From NCBI GenBank assembly GCA_005882905.1, contig VBBG01000045.1, positions 1 to 10,674 of the forward strand: DNA of 10,674 nt, written 5' to 3'. A program made the position numbers and the translations under genes. Source of the stretch: Candidatus Bathyarchaeota archaeon (GTDB lineage: Archaea; Thermoproteota; Bathyarchaeia; 40CM-2-53-6). Shown here piece after piece: positions 1-6,465 of the stretch; position 1 is the first letter of the stretch; the number at the start of each line of letters is the position of its first letter. The notes beneath the pieces are model-generated. The model saw nothing but the letters and a program-made list of their open reading frames with translations, was not told the DNA's origin and searched no databases.

Positions 1-441
1 CAACTGGTCTCGCTCCAGTCAACTATGAAAGCAGGGGTAAGCACCGCGCTAGAGACTGTGCTTGAGGCCCTACATACCGTCAAAGCCAGAAGACTAGTCT
101 TTGACTCTCTCTCTGCGATAATGACAGCGTTCGAGAGCACAGCAGAGGAAAGGAGCTTCCTTCACATCATGCTAAAATTCTTGGAAGCGGCAAATTGTAC
201 GACTCTCATGATTAGCGAGGTACCCTGGGGGAAGCAACAGCTCGGCACCAACTTTGAAGAGTTCCTCGGAGATGGGCTGATAGTCCTCGAATCAAGCTTC
301 GACAACTCGAGGGTTCGTCGTCGAATCTACATACCCAAGATGAGGGGAACAGAGAATCGGCTGGAAGGATACGACTACTACATAACCAGAGAAGGGTTCG
401 CTTTGGCACCAACTCCGATCCCGCCCGACAAGATACGATAA
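1..441 (+). CDS. KaiC-like RecA-superfamily ATPase, 5'-truncated by window edge
   Basis: The reading frame is open from base 1 to the TAA at 439-441, so the start and the Walker A region lie outside the window; 146 residues are visible. They form the C-terminal half of a KaiC-like domain: a Walker B strand (LVFDSLSAI, Asp at visible residue 35), the helix pattern ERSFLHIMLKFLEAANCTTL, the ISE segment after the next strand, the EEFLGDGLIVL strand and the KMRGTENR region that closes KaiC/RadA-type folds. In the family these ATPases bind and hydrolyse ATP as hexameric rings, and in archaea they are proposed signalling hubs. The gene is followed after 22 nt by another KaiC-like gene on the same strand, probably co-transcribed. 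The internal ATG at 25 is not the start, because homologous sequence continues upstream of it. Substrate or partner is unknown. Confidence 0.85.
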   Translation, partial: QLVSLQSTMKAGVSTALETVLEALHTVKARRLVFDSLSAIMTAFESTAEERSFLHIMLKFLEAANCTTLMISEVPWGKQQLGTNFEEFLGDGLIVLESSFDNSRVRRRIYIPKMRGTENRLEGYDYYITREGFALAPTPIPPDKIR

Positions 442-463
442 CCGATGCTCGACAACAACCTAG

Positions 464-1525
464 GTGCTTCCCCTGGAGACCCGGAGTAGCGAACGCGTCG
501 AGAGACCCTCAAAAGCCGAGCTGATAGAGAAGCTCATAGGATCGGAAACCAAAGCAGAACTCTTGATGTTTTTCCACGAAAATCCTGAGTCGACAGACAC
601 CGTAGAGGAGATCGCAAAGAGGATCCACAGAAGCTCCAAAGAAATAGAACACGACTTGGCAGATCTGGTCGACCTTGGACTAATACACGAAGTCAGAATA
701 CTCTCCTATAACAAGGCGAGAGATCAGGAACTCCAGCGAGAAATCTCGAAGAGACTTACCTCGCCCTCGCCCCTAGACGAAGCCGAGAAATCCGCGTCAA
801 AGGAAAAGACTGGAGTTGGAATCATAGATGAGCTTCTCCCGGAGGGGTACCCCTCATCTTCAGTCGTCCTGGTTATGGGCGATCCAGCAACTGGCAAGAC
901 GACACTTCTGGTACAACTTGTGGCTGAAGCGCTAAGGAGTGGCAAGAACATCGTCTATGCGAGCTTGGACGATTTTCCCGATAGCGTAAGAGGCTCAATG
1001 AGGGCGATGGGTGTAGACCCAGCAGGATATCAGACAGAAGGCCGAAAAAAACTCAGTTTCATAGACTGCTACTCGTTTCTGGTAGGCGTCAAGAGCAAAG
1101 AACAGTACAGCGAAGATCCCCAACGCCTCTCAGACCTAAGCATTGTCGTCTCTAAAGCACTCTCGGAGACCAGCAACCCCAGCAACACGCTACTAGCGAT
1201 GGACTCAATGACCACTCTATTACAGAGGAGCGGAGTACGACCATCCTTCGATTTCCTCCATACACTCGTGGCAAAGATCCGAAGCTGCAAGGCAAGCTGC
1301 GTAACGTCTCTATCCCGAAAAGCGTTTCACCCCGCAATAATAGCAGCAATCCAAGACAAAGTTGATGGGGTAATCGAGATGAAAGCTGAAGACACAAAGG
1401 ATGGGCTGGCTAGATACATACGAGTCTCCAAAATGAGAGGTGCCCGTCACGTGACAGCCTGGACCCCCTACAGCCGGGATCCTAGTCTAGGTTTGATCAT
1501 CCCGTCAAGAAATGCAGTATTGTAG
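464..1525 (+). CDS. Winged-helix DNA-binding domain fused to KaiC-like ATPase
   Basis: The protein has 353 residues. Residues about 18-100 read as an ArsR-type winged helix (TKAELLMFFHENPESTDTVE followed by a recognition-helix-like RSSKEIEHDLADLVDLGLI). Residues about 115-350 are one KaiC-like domain with Walker A GDPATGKTT (139-147), Walker B LLAMD (Asp247) and a C-terminal VSKMRG segment. The acidic pair after the second strand, usually Glu-Glu in KaiC (SLEE-type), is Asp-Asp here (SLDD, 167-170). Walker A is intact, so ATP binding is likely; efficient hydrolysis is less certain. The fusion suggests an ATP-dependent transcriptional regulator. GTG 464 directly follows an in-frame TAG, and no other start would keep the winged helix. 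It is probably in an operon with the preceding KaiC-like gene. The target is unknown. Confidence 0.85.
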   Translation: MLPLETRSSERVERPSKAELIEKLIGSETKAELLMFFHENPESTDTVEEIAKRIHRSSKEIEHDLADLVDLGLIHEVRILSYNKARDQELQREISKRLTSPSPLDEAEKSASKEKTGVGIIDELLPEGYPSSSVVLVMGDPATGKTTLLVQLVAEALRSGKNIVYASLDDFPDSVRGSMRAMGVDPAGYQTEGRKKLSFIDCYSFLVGVKSKEQYSEDPQRLSDLSIVVSKALSETSNPSNTLLAMDSMTTLLQRSGVRPSFDFLHTLVAKIRSCKASCVTSLSRKAFHPAIIAAIQDKVDGVIEMKAEDTKDGLARYIRVSKMRGARHVTAWTPYSRDPSLGLIIPSRNAVL

Positions 1526-1628
1526 AAAGACAGGGGGTCTCAGACGGGAAACGGGCCGTATTCAGACGCTCACGAGCGCATATGCCAGCTAGTAGCCTAT
1601 GATTAGCAATCGACTGACGGGAGGGAGT
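1526..1628. other. Convergent intergenic spacer without recognisable gene
   Basis: These 103 bases separate the stops of two converging genes. A weak 4-bp stem (CGCT at 1567-1570, AGCG at 1575-1578) is present. No T-rich tract typical of archaeal termination follows on either strand, so I cannot support a terminator, and I see no RNA gene. Confidence 0.5.
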
Positions 1629-2393
1629 CTAGAGAACGCTCTCTCGCGGAAACACTTCGATTCCTGTGTCGGTAATTCTATACGGTCTGGGCTGATTGTC
1701 AACCGGAGTCTTGCGCATCTTTTCTATCTGAATTACCCGTAGAAGTGATTTCCCCACTTGTAGCTGTTGTAGCAAGATCACTCCGTGGGCCAGGTACTCT
1801 TCATAGTCTAGGTTTCGTTCGAAGCCCGGACGCCTCAACTCGGTCGTGATGAGGCATGTAGCTCCAGTGTCCGCAAGTGCTTCCATCAACTCGACCAGCG
1901 CGTTCCTCTGCGCGACGATCCCATCATACTGGAAAACCAGTGTGGTAACTGGGTCCACAACAATTCTCTTAGCACCAATTTCCTTGACGCTTGTCTTTAT
2001 CATCTCTATCAGAGTGGCCATCGAGAATTCTTTCCGGCCCACTATGAGTTTTCCAACCTTTATCTCTGCAGGAAGGTATCGTATTGGAGAAGCCTCTAGA
2101 AAGATCAGTTTCTTGTTACTCTCAAGTTCCTGGAAGTCCCAGCCGAAGTCGAGCATTTCTTCGAACACATGCTGCTTGTTCTCGTCGAGACTGACGTAGA
2201 TTCCTGGCTCCTCGTAGTCTAGGATCCCGTTCACAAGGAATTGTGAAGACAAAATTGTCTTTCCTGTCCCGGGGCCGCCAGAGAGGAGAATGGTCCTGTT
2301 CTTCGGCAGTCCTCCCGTAAGAAGCTTGTCCAGTCCAGGAATGCCCGTAGGTATCCTAGCGTTTGCTGACGAGTCAGCAGGAGCCACGGCCAT
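1629..2393 (-). CDS. Single-domain KaiC-like ATPase
   Basis: From ATG 2393 the product has 254 residues. It is a complete single KaiC-like domain: the IPTGIPGLDKLLTGGLP entry motif, canonical Walker A GGPGTGKT (about residues 39-46), an acidic pair in YVSLDE (Asp70, Glu71), Walker B RIVVD (Asp147), the ITTE sensor region, and IEKMRKT followed by a final ITDTGIEVFP strand pair. All key ATPase motifs are intact, so it should be an active ATP-binding ring protein. Such archaeal proteins are thought to act in signal transduction by protein-protein contact; no partner domain is fused here. An in-frame TTG at 2405 would add four residues. ATG is preferred because a GAAGG-like sequence sits just before it. 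It diverges from the zinc protein gene at 2566 and shares a promoter region with it. Confidence 0.9.
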   Translation of the reverse strand: MAVAPADSSANARIPTGIPGLDKLLTGGLPKNRTILLSGGPGTGKTILSSQFLVNGILDYEEPGIYVSLDENKQHVFEEMLDFGWDFQELESNKKLIFLEASPIRYLPAEIKVGKLIVGRKEFSMATLIEMIKTSVKEIGAKRIVVDPVTTLVFQYDGIVAQRNALVELMEALADTGATCLITTELRRPGFERNLDYEEYLAHGVILLQQLQVGKSLLRVIQIEKMRKTPVDNQPRPYRITDTGIEVFPRESVL

Positions 2394-2406
2394 GAACCTT
2401 CGCAAT

Positions 2407-2423
2407 GGGCCAGCAAATGGCCC
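2407..2423 (-). promoter_or_regulatory. Perfect hairpin/dyad in the leader of the minus-strand KaiC-like gene
   Basis: GGGCCA (2407-2412) and TGGCCC (2418-2423) are exact inverted repeats around a 5-nt loop. The element sits 14 bp upstream of ATG 2393, between the proposed promoter box and the start and near the expected transcription start. It could be an operator or a leader hairpin. The function is inferred from position only. Confidence 0.4.
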
Positions 2424-2429
2424 GATAGC

Positions 2430-2481
2430 ATATTCGTTCTGATACGCTGACCATCCTGAAGTGGATACATCGAACGAATAT
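2430..2481. promoter_or_regulatory. Divergent promoter region with mirrored GAACGAATAT boxes
   Basis: ATATTCGTTC at 2430-2439 is the exact reverse complement of GAACGAATAT at 2472-2481, with 32 bp between. Each copy points toward one of the two diverging genes. Read toward its gene, each resembles a purine-rich BRE followed by a weak AT-rich TATA-like stretch. The minus-strand copy ends 36 bp from ATG 2393, a good distance for a short leader. The plus-strand copy ends 84 bp before ATG 2566. The boxes may be promoters or a paired operator with centres 42 bp apart (about four helical turns). Confidence 0.45.
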
Positions 2482-2565
2482 CCGTGAAGGAGCTCGATTC
2501 GTCCAACTCCACAGAGTAGCCAAGGCTGGGGCCAGGCGTCTTGAAGAGTGACATCGAAGGATAGA

Positions 2566-3558
2566 ATGGCTCTGTATCAGGACCCTTCAGTTCAGCTACT
2601 GATAAGTAAGTTCGTGAGGGGAGAAATAGTTGAACTCACCCCGGGCTTTGATCTCGACCACACGGTGAGATACCCGGAGGTCGAAGAGGTTGTCGACCAA
2701 GATCCAAATGCTGCTAAACAACTCGTCCAGAAGCTGTGGGACTCTGGAATCTTTAAGAGAAAATTTCACGAGAAGGTGCTCGTCTGTCCCTCCTGCCTAT
2801 CCCCCAACGTCAGCAATGATTATGTCTGTCCAAACTGCAATTCAATTGACATAGAGCGCAAGACTCTCCTTGAGCACACGGCTTGCGGAAACATTGACAG
2901 CGTCGACAACTTTCTTGTCGAAGGCAGTCTTCTCTGCCCAAAGTGCAACAAAGAGCTCGTCGAAGCAGGTGTTGATTATCAGAAACTTGGCGCCTGGTTT
3001 CAGTGCGCGCAGTGCGGAAAACGATCCGACATGCCCAGCCCCATACATCGCTGCAGAAACTGTGGTCACATATTCACAATTAGGGACACCGGATTCGTCA
3101 ATGTCTATGCGTACAGAGTGAGTTCTGAAGCGGAAGAAGAGTTCAAGCGGAGCTACCTTGTCATGAAGCCCATAGGCCTGGTCCTCGAAGACTTTCAGTT
3201 CAAAGTCGATATGCCCGGTCAGATAGCAGGCCGCTCGGGCGCTCTCCACCGGTTCGATGCAGTAGCGACAAAAGGCTCCTCGGAGGTCGTCGTGCTGGAC
3301 GTTATCGCTAGTGACAAGGAGATCGACGAGGTCCCTGTTGCCTCGATGTACGCGAAGATCTTCGACGTGAGCCCCTCACAGTCGATCCTAGTCGCGATTC
3401 CGGGACTCACAGACAGAGCGAAAAGGCTAGCCGCCCTCTACAGAGTATCAATTGTCGAAGCCGAAAACTCCCAGCGAGCAGCCGACCAGATCAAAGACAA
3501 GTTCGGTTGGGCGGGATTGTCTGGCAGCGACGAGTCTTTTGGCGATCTACAGCTGTAA
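2566..3558 (+). CDS. TackOD1-like multi-zinc-ribbon protein with degenerate PD-(D/E)XK nuclease-like C-terminus
   Basis: The protein has 330 residues from ATG 2566, which has a GAAGGA Shine-Dalgarno-like element nearby; in-frame GTG 2548 would add six. An N-terminal helical region (1-70) precedes a Cys-rich block (74-166) with pairs CPSC, CPNC, an EHTACG motif (His104, Cys107), CPKC, CAQC and CRNC, enough ligands for about three zinc sites. This arrangement matches what I recall of TackOD1, an archaeal output domain attached to signalling proteins. Residues about 215-300 (GRSGALHRFDAV, then VVVLDVIAS, then LVAIPGLTDRAKRLAALY) resemble an Mrr-type PD-(D/E)XK nuclease fold. Asp231 and Asp245 are present, but the catalytic Lys position appears to be Ile247, so cleavage is unlikely. 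It is probably a nucleic-acid- or protein-binding output factor and heads the four-gene plus-strand run. No receiver domain is present. Confidence 0.8.
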   Translation: MALYQDPSVQLLISKFVRGEIVELTPGFDLDHTVRYPEVEEVVDQDPNAAKQLVQKLWDSGIFKRKFHEKVLVCPSCLSPNVSNDYVCPNCNSIDIERKTLLEHTACGNIDSVDNFLVEGSLLCPKCNKELVEAGVDYQKLGAWFQCAQCGKRSDMPSPIHRCRNCGHIFTIRDTGFVNVYAYRVSSEAEEEFKRSYLVMKPIGLVLEDFQFKVDMPGQIAGRSGALHRFDAVATKGSSEVVVLDVIASDKEIDEVPVASMYAKIFDVSPSQSILVAIPGLTDRAKRLAALYRVSIVEAENSQRAADQIKDKFGWAGLSGSDESFGDLQL

Positions 3559-3601
3559 CCAGAGAAAGCATCTCAGAGTTCCACCATTCCCATCCCCGTG
3601 G

Positions 3602-3625
3602 TCAACTTTGCACATACAAAGTTGA
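3602..3625. promoter_or_regulatory. Perfect 9-bp inverted repeat before the AbrB-like gene (candidate operator or hairpin)
   Basis: TCAACTTTG (3602-3610) and CAAAGTTGA (3617-3625) are exact inverted repeats around CACATA. The dyad ends seven bases before GTG 3633. It lies outside the upstream coding region, so codon constraints do not explain it. It is plausible as an operator for the AbrB-like protein it precedes (autoregulation). In RNA it would be a 9-bp stem with a 6-nt loop that masks the ribosome-binding region. No T-tract follows, so a terminator is less likely. Confidence 0.6.
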
Positions 3626-3632
3626 ATCCTAC

Positions 3633-3827
3633 GTGCCACTAAGAGTCCGTCCCGTCAAACTGAGAGACAGTCTCTATCTGCTAATTCCAGTCGACATTGC
3701 ACGACTTCTAGGCGTCGCCTCCTCTTCGGATTTTCAGTTGAGCCTCAACGAGAACCAAGAGTCCGTCAGACTGGTCTACGAGCTCAAGAAAGAAGAAGCC
3801 CAGCCAGGCGACGGCAAGAAAGGCTGA
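3633..3827 (+). CDS. Small AbrB/SpoVT-like swapped-hairpin DNA-binding protein
   Basis: The protein has 64 residues from GTG 3633. The core VRPVKLRDSLYLLIPVDIAR followed by LLGVASSSDFQLSL matches the AbrB/SpoVT pattern (basic strand, small-residue turn, S-L-Y-hydrophobic-I-P, helix ending in LG, acidic turn, strand). Proteins of this fold dimerise by swapping hairpins and bind DNA as transcription regulators or antitoxins. A hydrophilic Lys/Glu-rich tail follows. The frame is open back to 3507, but that extra stretch overlaps the previous gene and has unprotein-like composition (two Trp, His-rich), so the later start is preferred. No toxin gene is adjacent: the next gene starts 2 nt downstream and encodes a membrane receptor. 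This favours a role as local regulator of the run. Confidence 0.7.
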   Translation: MPLRVRPVKLRDSLYLLIPVDIARLLGVASSSDFQLSLNENQESVRLVYELKKEEAQPGDGKKG

Positions 3828-3829
3828 CT

Positions 3830-5716
3830 TTGGTCGAGACGACTTTCTTGAGCTACCTTCCCGACTTTCTCGCGCTGATGGCTTCCTGTCTCGCGCTCTA
3901 TTTCATCATCCGCACGAAGAAAACATACTTTTTAGATTCTGGATTCTTCATGGGAGTCGCGACGGTCGGATTCACCGTCTATCTGACAGAGGCGACTGTC
4001 TCGGACATCATAGGCAGACCGGTCTCGGCTCTCGCGGATACATTACTGACTTCAGTTATGGCTATCTCAATAGGCATAGCCTCGTACCTCTTGAAGAACA
4101 GTGACCAGAAGACTCCTGGGGGAATCTCGGAACTGAAGAGATTCATCTCCCGACCTCCTCTGCAATTTCTCGCCTATGCGATCGTAGTTTGTGGCTGGAC
4201 CGTTGCAGCGCTGATCTCGCAACCCTGGACTCTGAATGAGACAACCGCAGAAGGAACGATCTTCTATTACACATATCAACTCTGGTTCGTAGCAGCTAGT
4301 GCTCTCCTCCTAGTCTCGTACATCGGACTCCCAGTAGTCTCATTCTACCGCCAATCACGAATGGTGCGCGAGAAGACCGCATCTCTATCCATAAAAATCA
4401 TCAGCATGTGTTGGGCAACTTTCGGAGTGTCTCTATTCTTCCAGATTGCTGCAGGCGGATTCCTACTTCCAGAGTCTCAGAGCATCGGCTTTGTTGCGGA
4501 TAGTCTTCTCTTCGTCCTTATTGCGTTCGCCCTTCGAGAACCAACTATTATGGCAAGGATCATCACTGCTGGCGAAACAGTAAGCCAGGTCGTCAGTTCA
4601 CATTCCGAAGTAGATGCGATAGTCCTGTACAACACGGAATCGGACCGAAGGAAGCTCGTTGAGACTTTCGTAAAGGATGGCCTATCGACTGGACAGGATG
4701 TTGTATGCCGTGTAACAAAGTCGGAGGTACCATTCTATCGTGCAGTCCTGAAGAGTTCGGACTTGCCGGACGTGTCTCCCAGCAGGCGCGTGACTATCCT
4801 ACCCATCGAATTCGCACCGGCGCTTTCGTCGAACGTCTATGACCAGAGCGATCTGTCGAGAAATCGTAGAGAGCTGGTCGACCTCGACGATCTAAGCCTG
4901 GAACGAACCCAAGAGATCGTTGGAAGCGTTACCGCTTCAGACGATGCATTTGGAAGAGAAAGAATTGGTCGGATATGGGCAATGAACGTGGAAGGTGCCC
5001 AAGCAGGAATACTCGACTTGCTAACTGCTCGGAACCCCAGATCCAGAGTCATAGACCTGGCTCGTCAACAGGATACCTTCTCGAATCTTCTCGGCCTAAA
5101 ACATCATGGCATCTTGGGGACTAGACTGTTACTAGAGTACGAGCCAACGAGCAACTATGAGGAGGTTGTTCAAAAGTTCGTTAGGGAGTTTCAGGCAAAT
5201 GTCGAATCTGTGGCGATATTCACAAACGCGGGAAGCCCAGTATATCGCGAGTTCAGCGAGCAGCGGAACATCAGGCTCTTCAGCTTCAGCACAAAAACAT
5301 CCACTCCCTCAAGAATCTCAAACGAACAAGTGCTCCTTCCAGAAAGGGACACGTCGCTACTACTGGACGCGGTTGACAAGCTGCTGCAAGCGCATACGGG
5401 ACGGCGAATCGGGATCATCTTTGAAGTATTCACTTCTCTCATAATCTCACTCGGATTTGAGAAAGCCTACGGGGTAATCTCATCAGTTGTGGAAATGGCC
5501 GAGTCTGAGCTGGCAACAATTCTGGTGCTTGTCAACTCTGAAGCGTTAGAGACGAGGGCTCTCAGCGGTATCCGAGGCCTCTTTCAGTCGCAGCTATTCT
5601 TCAATTCCAGCGGGCTCAAGGCTGTCAGACTCGCGGGGGAAGAATATGGGGAAGGAACACGCGCAACTGAATCGTTTTCAGGAGTTCAGGAGCCACCAAG
5701 GAGAATTGAGACTTGA
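3830..5716 (+). CDS. Seven-transmembrane receptor with MEDS-like and DUF835-like cytoplasmic regions
   Basis: The protein has 628 residues from TTG 3830, 2 nt after the AbrB-like stop; the next ATG (3878) would cut the first helix. Hydrophobic segments at about 10-27, 36-53, 68-87, 112-130, 149-171, 187-213 and 219-235 indicate seven membrane helices. Residues about 258-410 start HSEVDAIVLYNTESDRRKLV and continue FVKDGLSTGQDVV, resembling the MEDS (DcmR-type) sensory domain. Residues about 430-600 resemble DUF835, which looks like a KaiC/RecA relative without Walker A: a strand with a TNAGSPVYREFSEQ turn, then the GRRIGIIFEVFTSLIISLGF helix-strand block, then LATILVLVNSEALETRALSG. No histidine kinase, HAMP or receiver motif is visible. 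It probably senses a membrane or extracellular signal and relays it by protein contact, perhaps to nearby KaiC-like ATPases. The ligand is unknown. Confidence 0.75.
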   Translation: MVETTFLSYLPDFLALMASCLALYFIIRTKKTYFLDSGFFMGVATVGFTVYLTEATVSDIIGRPVSALADTLLTSVMAISIGIASYLLKNSDQKTPGGISELKRFISRPPLQFLAYAIVVCGWTVAALISQPWTLNETTAEGTIFYYTYQLWFVAASALLLVSYIGLPVVSFYRQSRMVREKTASLSIKIISMCWATFGVSLFFQIAAGGFLLPESQSIGFVADSLLFVLIAFALREPTIMARIITAGETVSQVVSSHSEVDAIVLYNTESDRRKLVETFVKDGLSTGQDVVCRVTKSEVPFYRAVLKSSDLPDVSPSRRVTILPIEFAPALSSNVYDQSDLSRNRRELVDLDDLSLERTQEIVGSVTASDDAFGRERIGRIWAMNVEGAQAGILDLLTARNPRSRVIDLARQQDTFSNLLGLKHHGILGTRLLLEYEPTSNYEEVVQKFVREFQANVESVAIFTNAGSPVYREFSEQRNIRLFSFSTKTSTPSRISNEQVLLPERDTSLLLDAVDKLLQAHTGRRIGIIFEVFTSLIISLGFEKAYGVISSVVEMAESELATILVLVNSEALETRALSGIRGLFQSQLFFNSSGLKAVRLAGEEYGEGTRATESFSGVQEPPRRIET

Positions 5717-6093
5717 GTGGGCGATCCCTATCCTTCCCTCAGACTCTCTTGGAGTCGATCGACGAGGGACTCTCAGTACTAGGCAATGAACCCCGCGAAG
5801 CAGTGTACCAGTTCCTAAGGACAATATGCTCTCTCCCTCGCGAGGATATTCCAGATCATGTTCCAGAATTTGCGGCTGGGCTCAGGAGAGCATTGGGAGG
5901 AGCCTCTAAGGTGATCGAACGTCTGATTCTGAGAAGACTCTTCGAAAAGACCGGTTCAAGCTTCAGAGATGTGCCCGATACGGACTTCAACGAATATGTA
6001 CTAGATGCGAAGCGGAGATTCGAGATAGTCTCGCACCGACACGAGGACCCAGCTGAAGGTACTCGGTCAAAGAAGGGGCAGGTCTCCAGTTAG
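5713..6093 (+). CDS. Small conserved-type helical protein, translationally coupled to the receptor
   Basis: The protein has 126 residues. TTG 5713 overlaps the receptor stop (TTGA), which implies translational coupling. The body is predicted mostly helical: ESIDEGLSVLGNEPREAVYQ, a linker with REDIPDHVPEFAAGL, then LGGASKVIERLILRRLFEKT. I recall short archaeal proteins with this layout (an 'LGE-x-V/A-hydrophobic' helix, 'DIP-x-x-P/V-x-x-F', 'G-x-G/A-x-x-IE-x-LI') near signalling genes, some perhaps grouped as NitrOD5-type output domains. That assignment is from memory and weak. No catalytic motif, membrane helix or Cys cluster is seen. The hydrophilic tail (SKKGQVSS) overlaps the 3' end of pth2 on the other strand by 27 bp. 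It is probably an adaptor or output partner of the receptor. Confidence 0.65.
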   Translation: MSGRSLSFPQTLLESIDEGLSVLGNEPREAVYQFLRTICSLPREDIPDHVPEFAAGLRRALGGASKVIERLILRRLFEKTGSSFRDVPDTDFNEYVLDAKRRFEIVSHRHEDPAEGTRSKKGQVSS

Positions 6094-6432
6094 ACCATCC
6101 AGCACGTGAGATGGCGCTGGACCCACGCCCAGGCAGGTAATTGTACCGGGTTGCACCTGAGTTAGTCCCCTATCCTTAACTATGCAAAAGGGAAGGTGCT
6201 TCGACCTCGCATCGGCCTCAAGTCTCAAGATTGAGTCCAGGTCGGACACCTTGAGCGCGATCTTGGCTTGACCTTCTTCTATCCAATGCTTCCACCACTC
6301 TGGAAACCTCAAACGCGCTTCTTCGGCCGCACTCACAGCTGCGTGAGCGCACTGGACAGCGATCTTGCCTCGTCCCATTTTCAGGTCCAACCTGACTATC
6401 AGCCCCTGCTTGTATTCGAATCCGTCAGACAT
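6067..6432 (-). CDS. pth2: Peptidyl-tRNA hydrolase, Pth2 family
   Basis: The protein has 121 residues from ATG 6432, the usual length for archaeal Pth2. It releases peptides or amino acids from prematurely dissociated peptidyl-tRNA in the cytoplasm, recycling tRNA. The family signature RLDLKMGRGKIAVQCAHA (about 14-31) contains the conserved Lys, followed by an amphipathic helix, the KIALKV strand, the PFCIVKDRGLTQVQPGT loop and the terminal CLGVGPAP plus TGDLPLL, exactly where family members end. The frame is open further upstream (to 6504), but the TATA-like element and the signature spacing favour ATG 6432. The gene converges with the small helical gene and diverges from the COG1325-type gene. 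Nothing suggests a defect. Confidence 0.95.
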   Translation of the reverse strand: MSDGFEYKQGLIVRLDLKMGRGKIAVQCAHAAVSAAEEARLRFPEWWKHWIEEGQAKIALKVSDLDSILRLEADARSKHLPFCIVKDRGLTQVQPGTITCLGVGPAPSHVLDGLTGDLPLL

Positions 6433-6458
6433 GTTATCGATGCCCGGACGTGTCAGGG

Positions 6459-6465
6459 TATTTAA
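6459..6465. promoter_or_regulatory. TATA-like element possibly shared by pth2 and the COG1325-type gene
   Basis: TATTTAA (TTAAATA on the minus strand) is the only strong AT-rich box in the 66-bp divergent spacer. Its centre is about 30 bp from the pth2 ATG and about 34-37 bp from the TTG/GTG starts at 6496/6499. Those distances suit very short leaders in both directions. A weaker GATTAAC at 6483-6489 is too close to the start to act as the TATA box. Confidence 0.5.

Noticed and set aside
1357..1365. Second copy of the half-site CAAAGTTGA
   Set aside because: It lies inside the winged-helix/KaiC coding sequence as a single arm without its partner, so coincidence is the simplest explanation.
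1526..1628. Bidirectional terminator between converging genes
   Set aside because: Only a 4-bp stem and no T-rich tract on either strand.
2231..2554. Minus-strand frame of about 107 codons spanning the divergent gap
   Set aside because: It overlaps the N-terminal half of the KaiC-like gene in another frame, has no family pattern, and would cover the promoter region.
3507..3632. N-terminal extension of the AbrB-like gene back to 3507
   Set aside because: It overlaps the end of the zinc protein gene, has composition unlike a folded protein, and would place the perfect dyad inside coding sequence.
3602..3827. Toxin-antitoxin pair built on the AbrB-like protein
   Set aside because: No small toxin gene is adjacent on either strand; the neighbours are a zinc protein and a membrane receptor.
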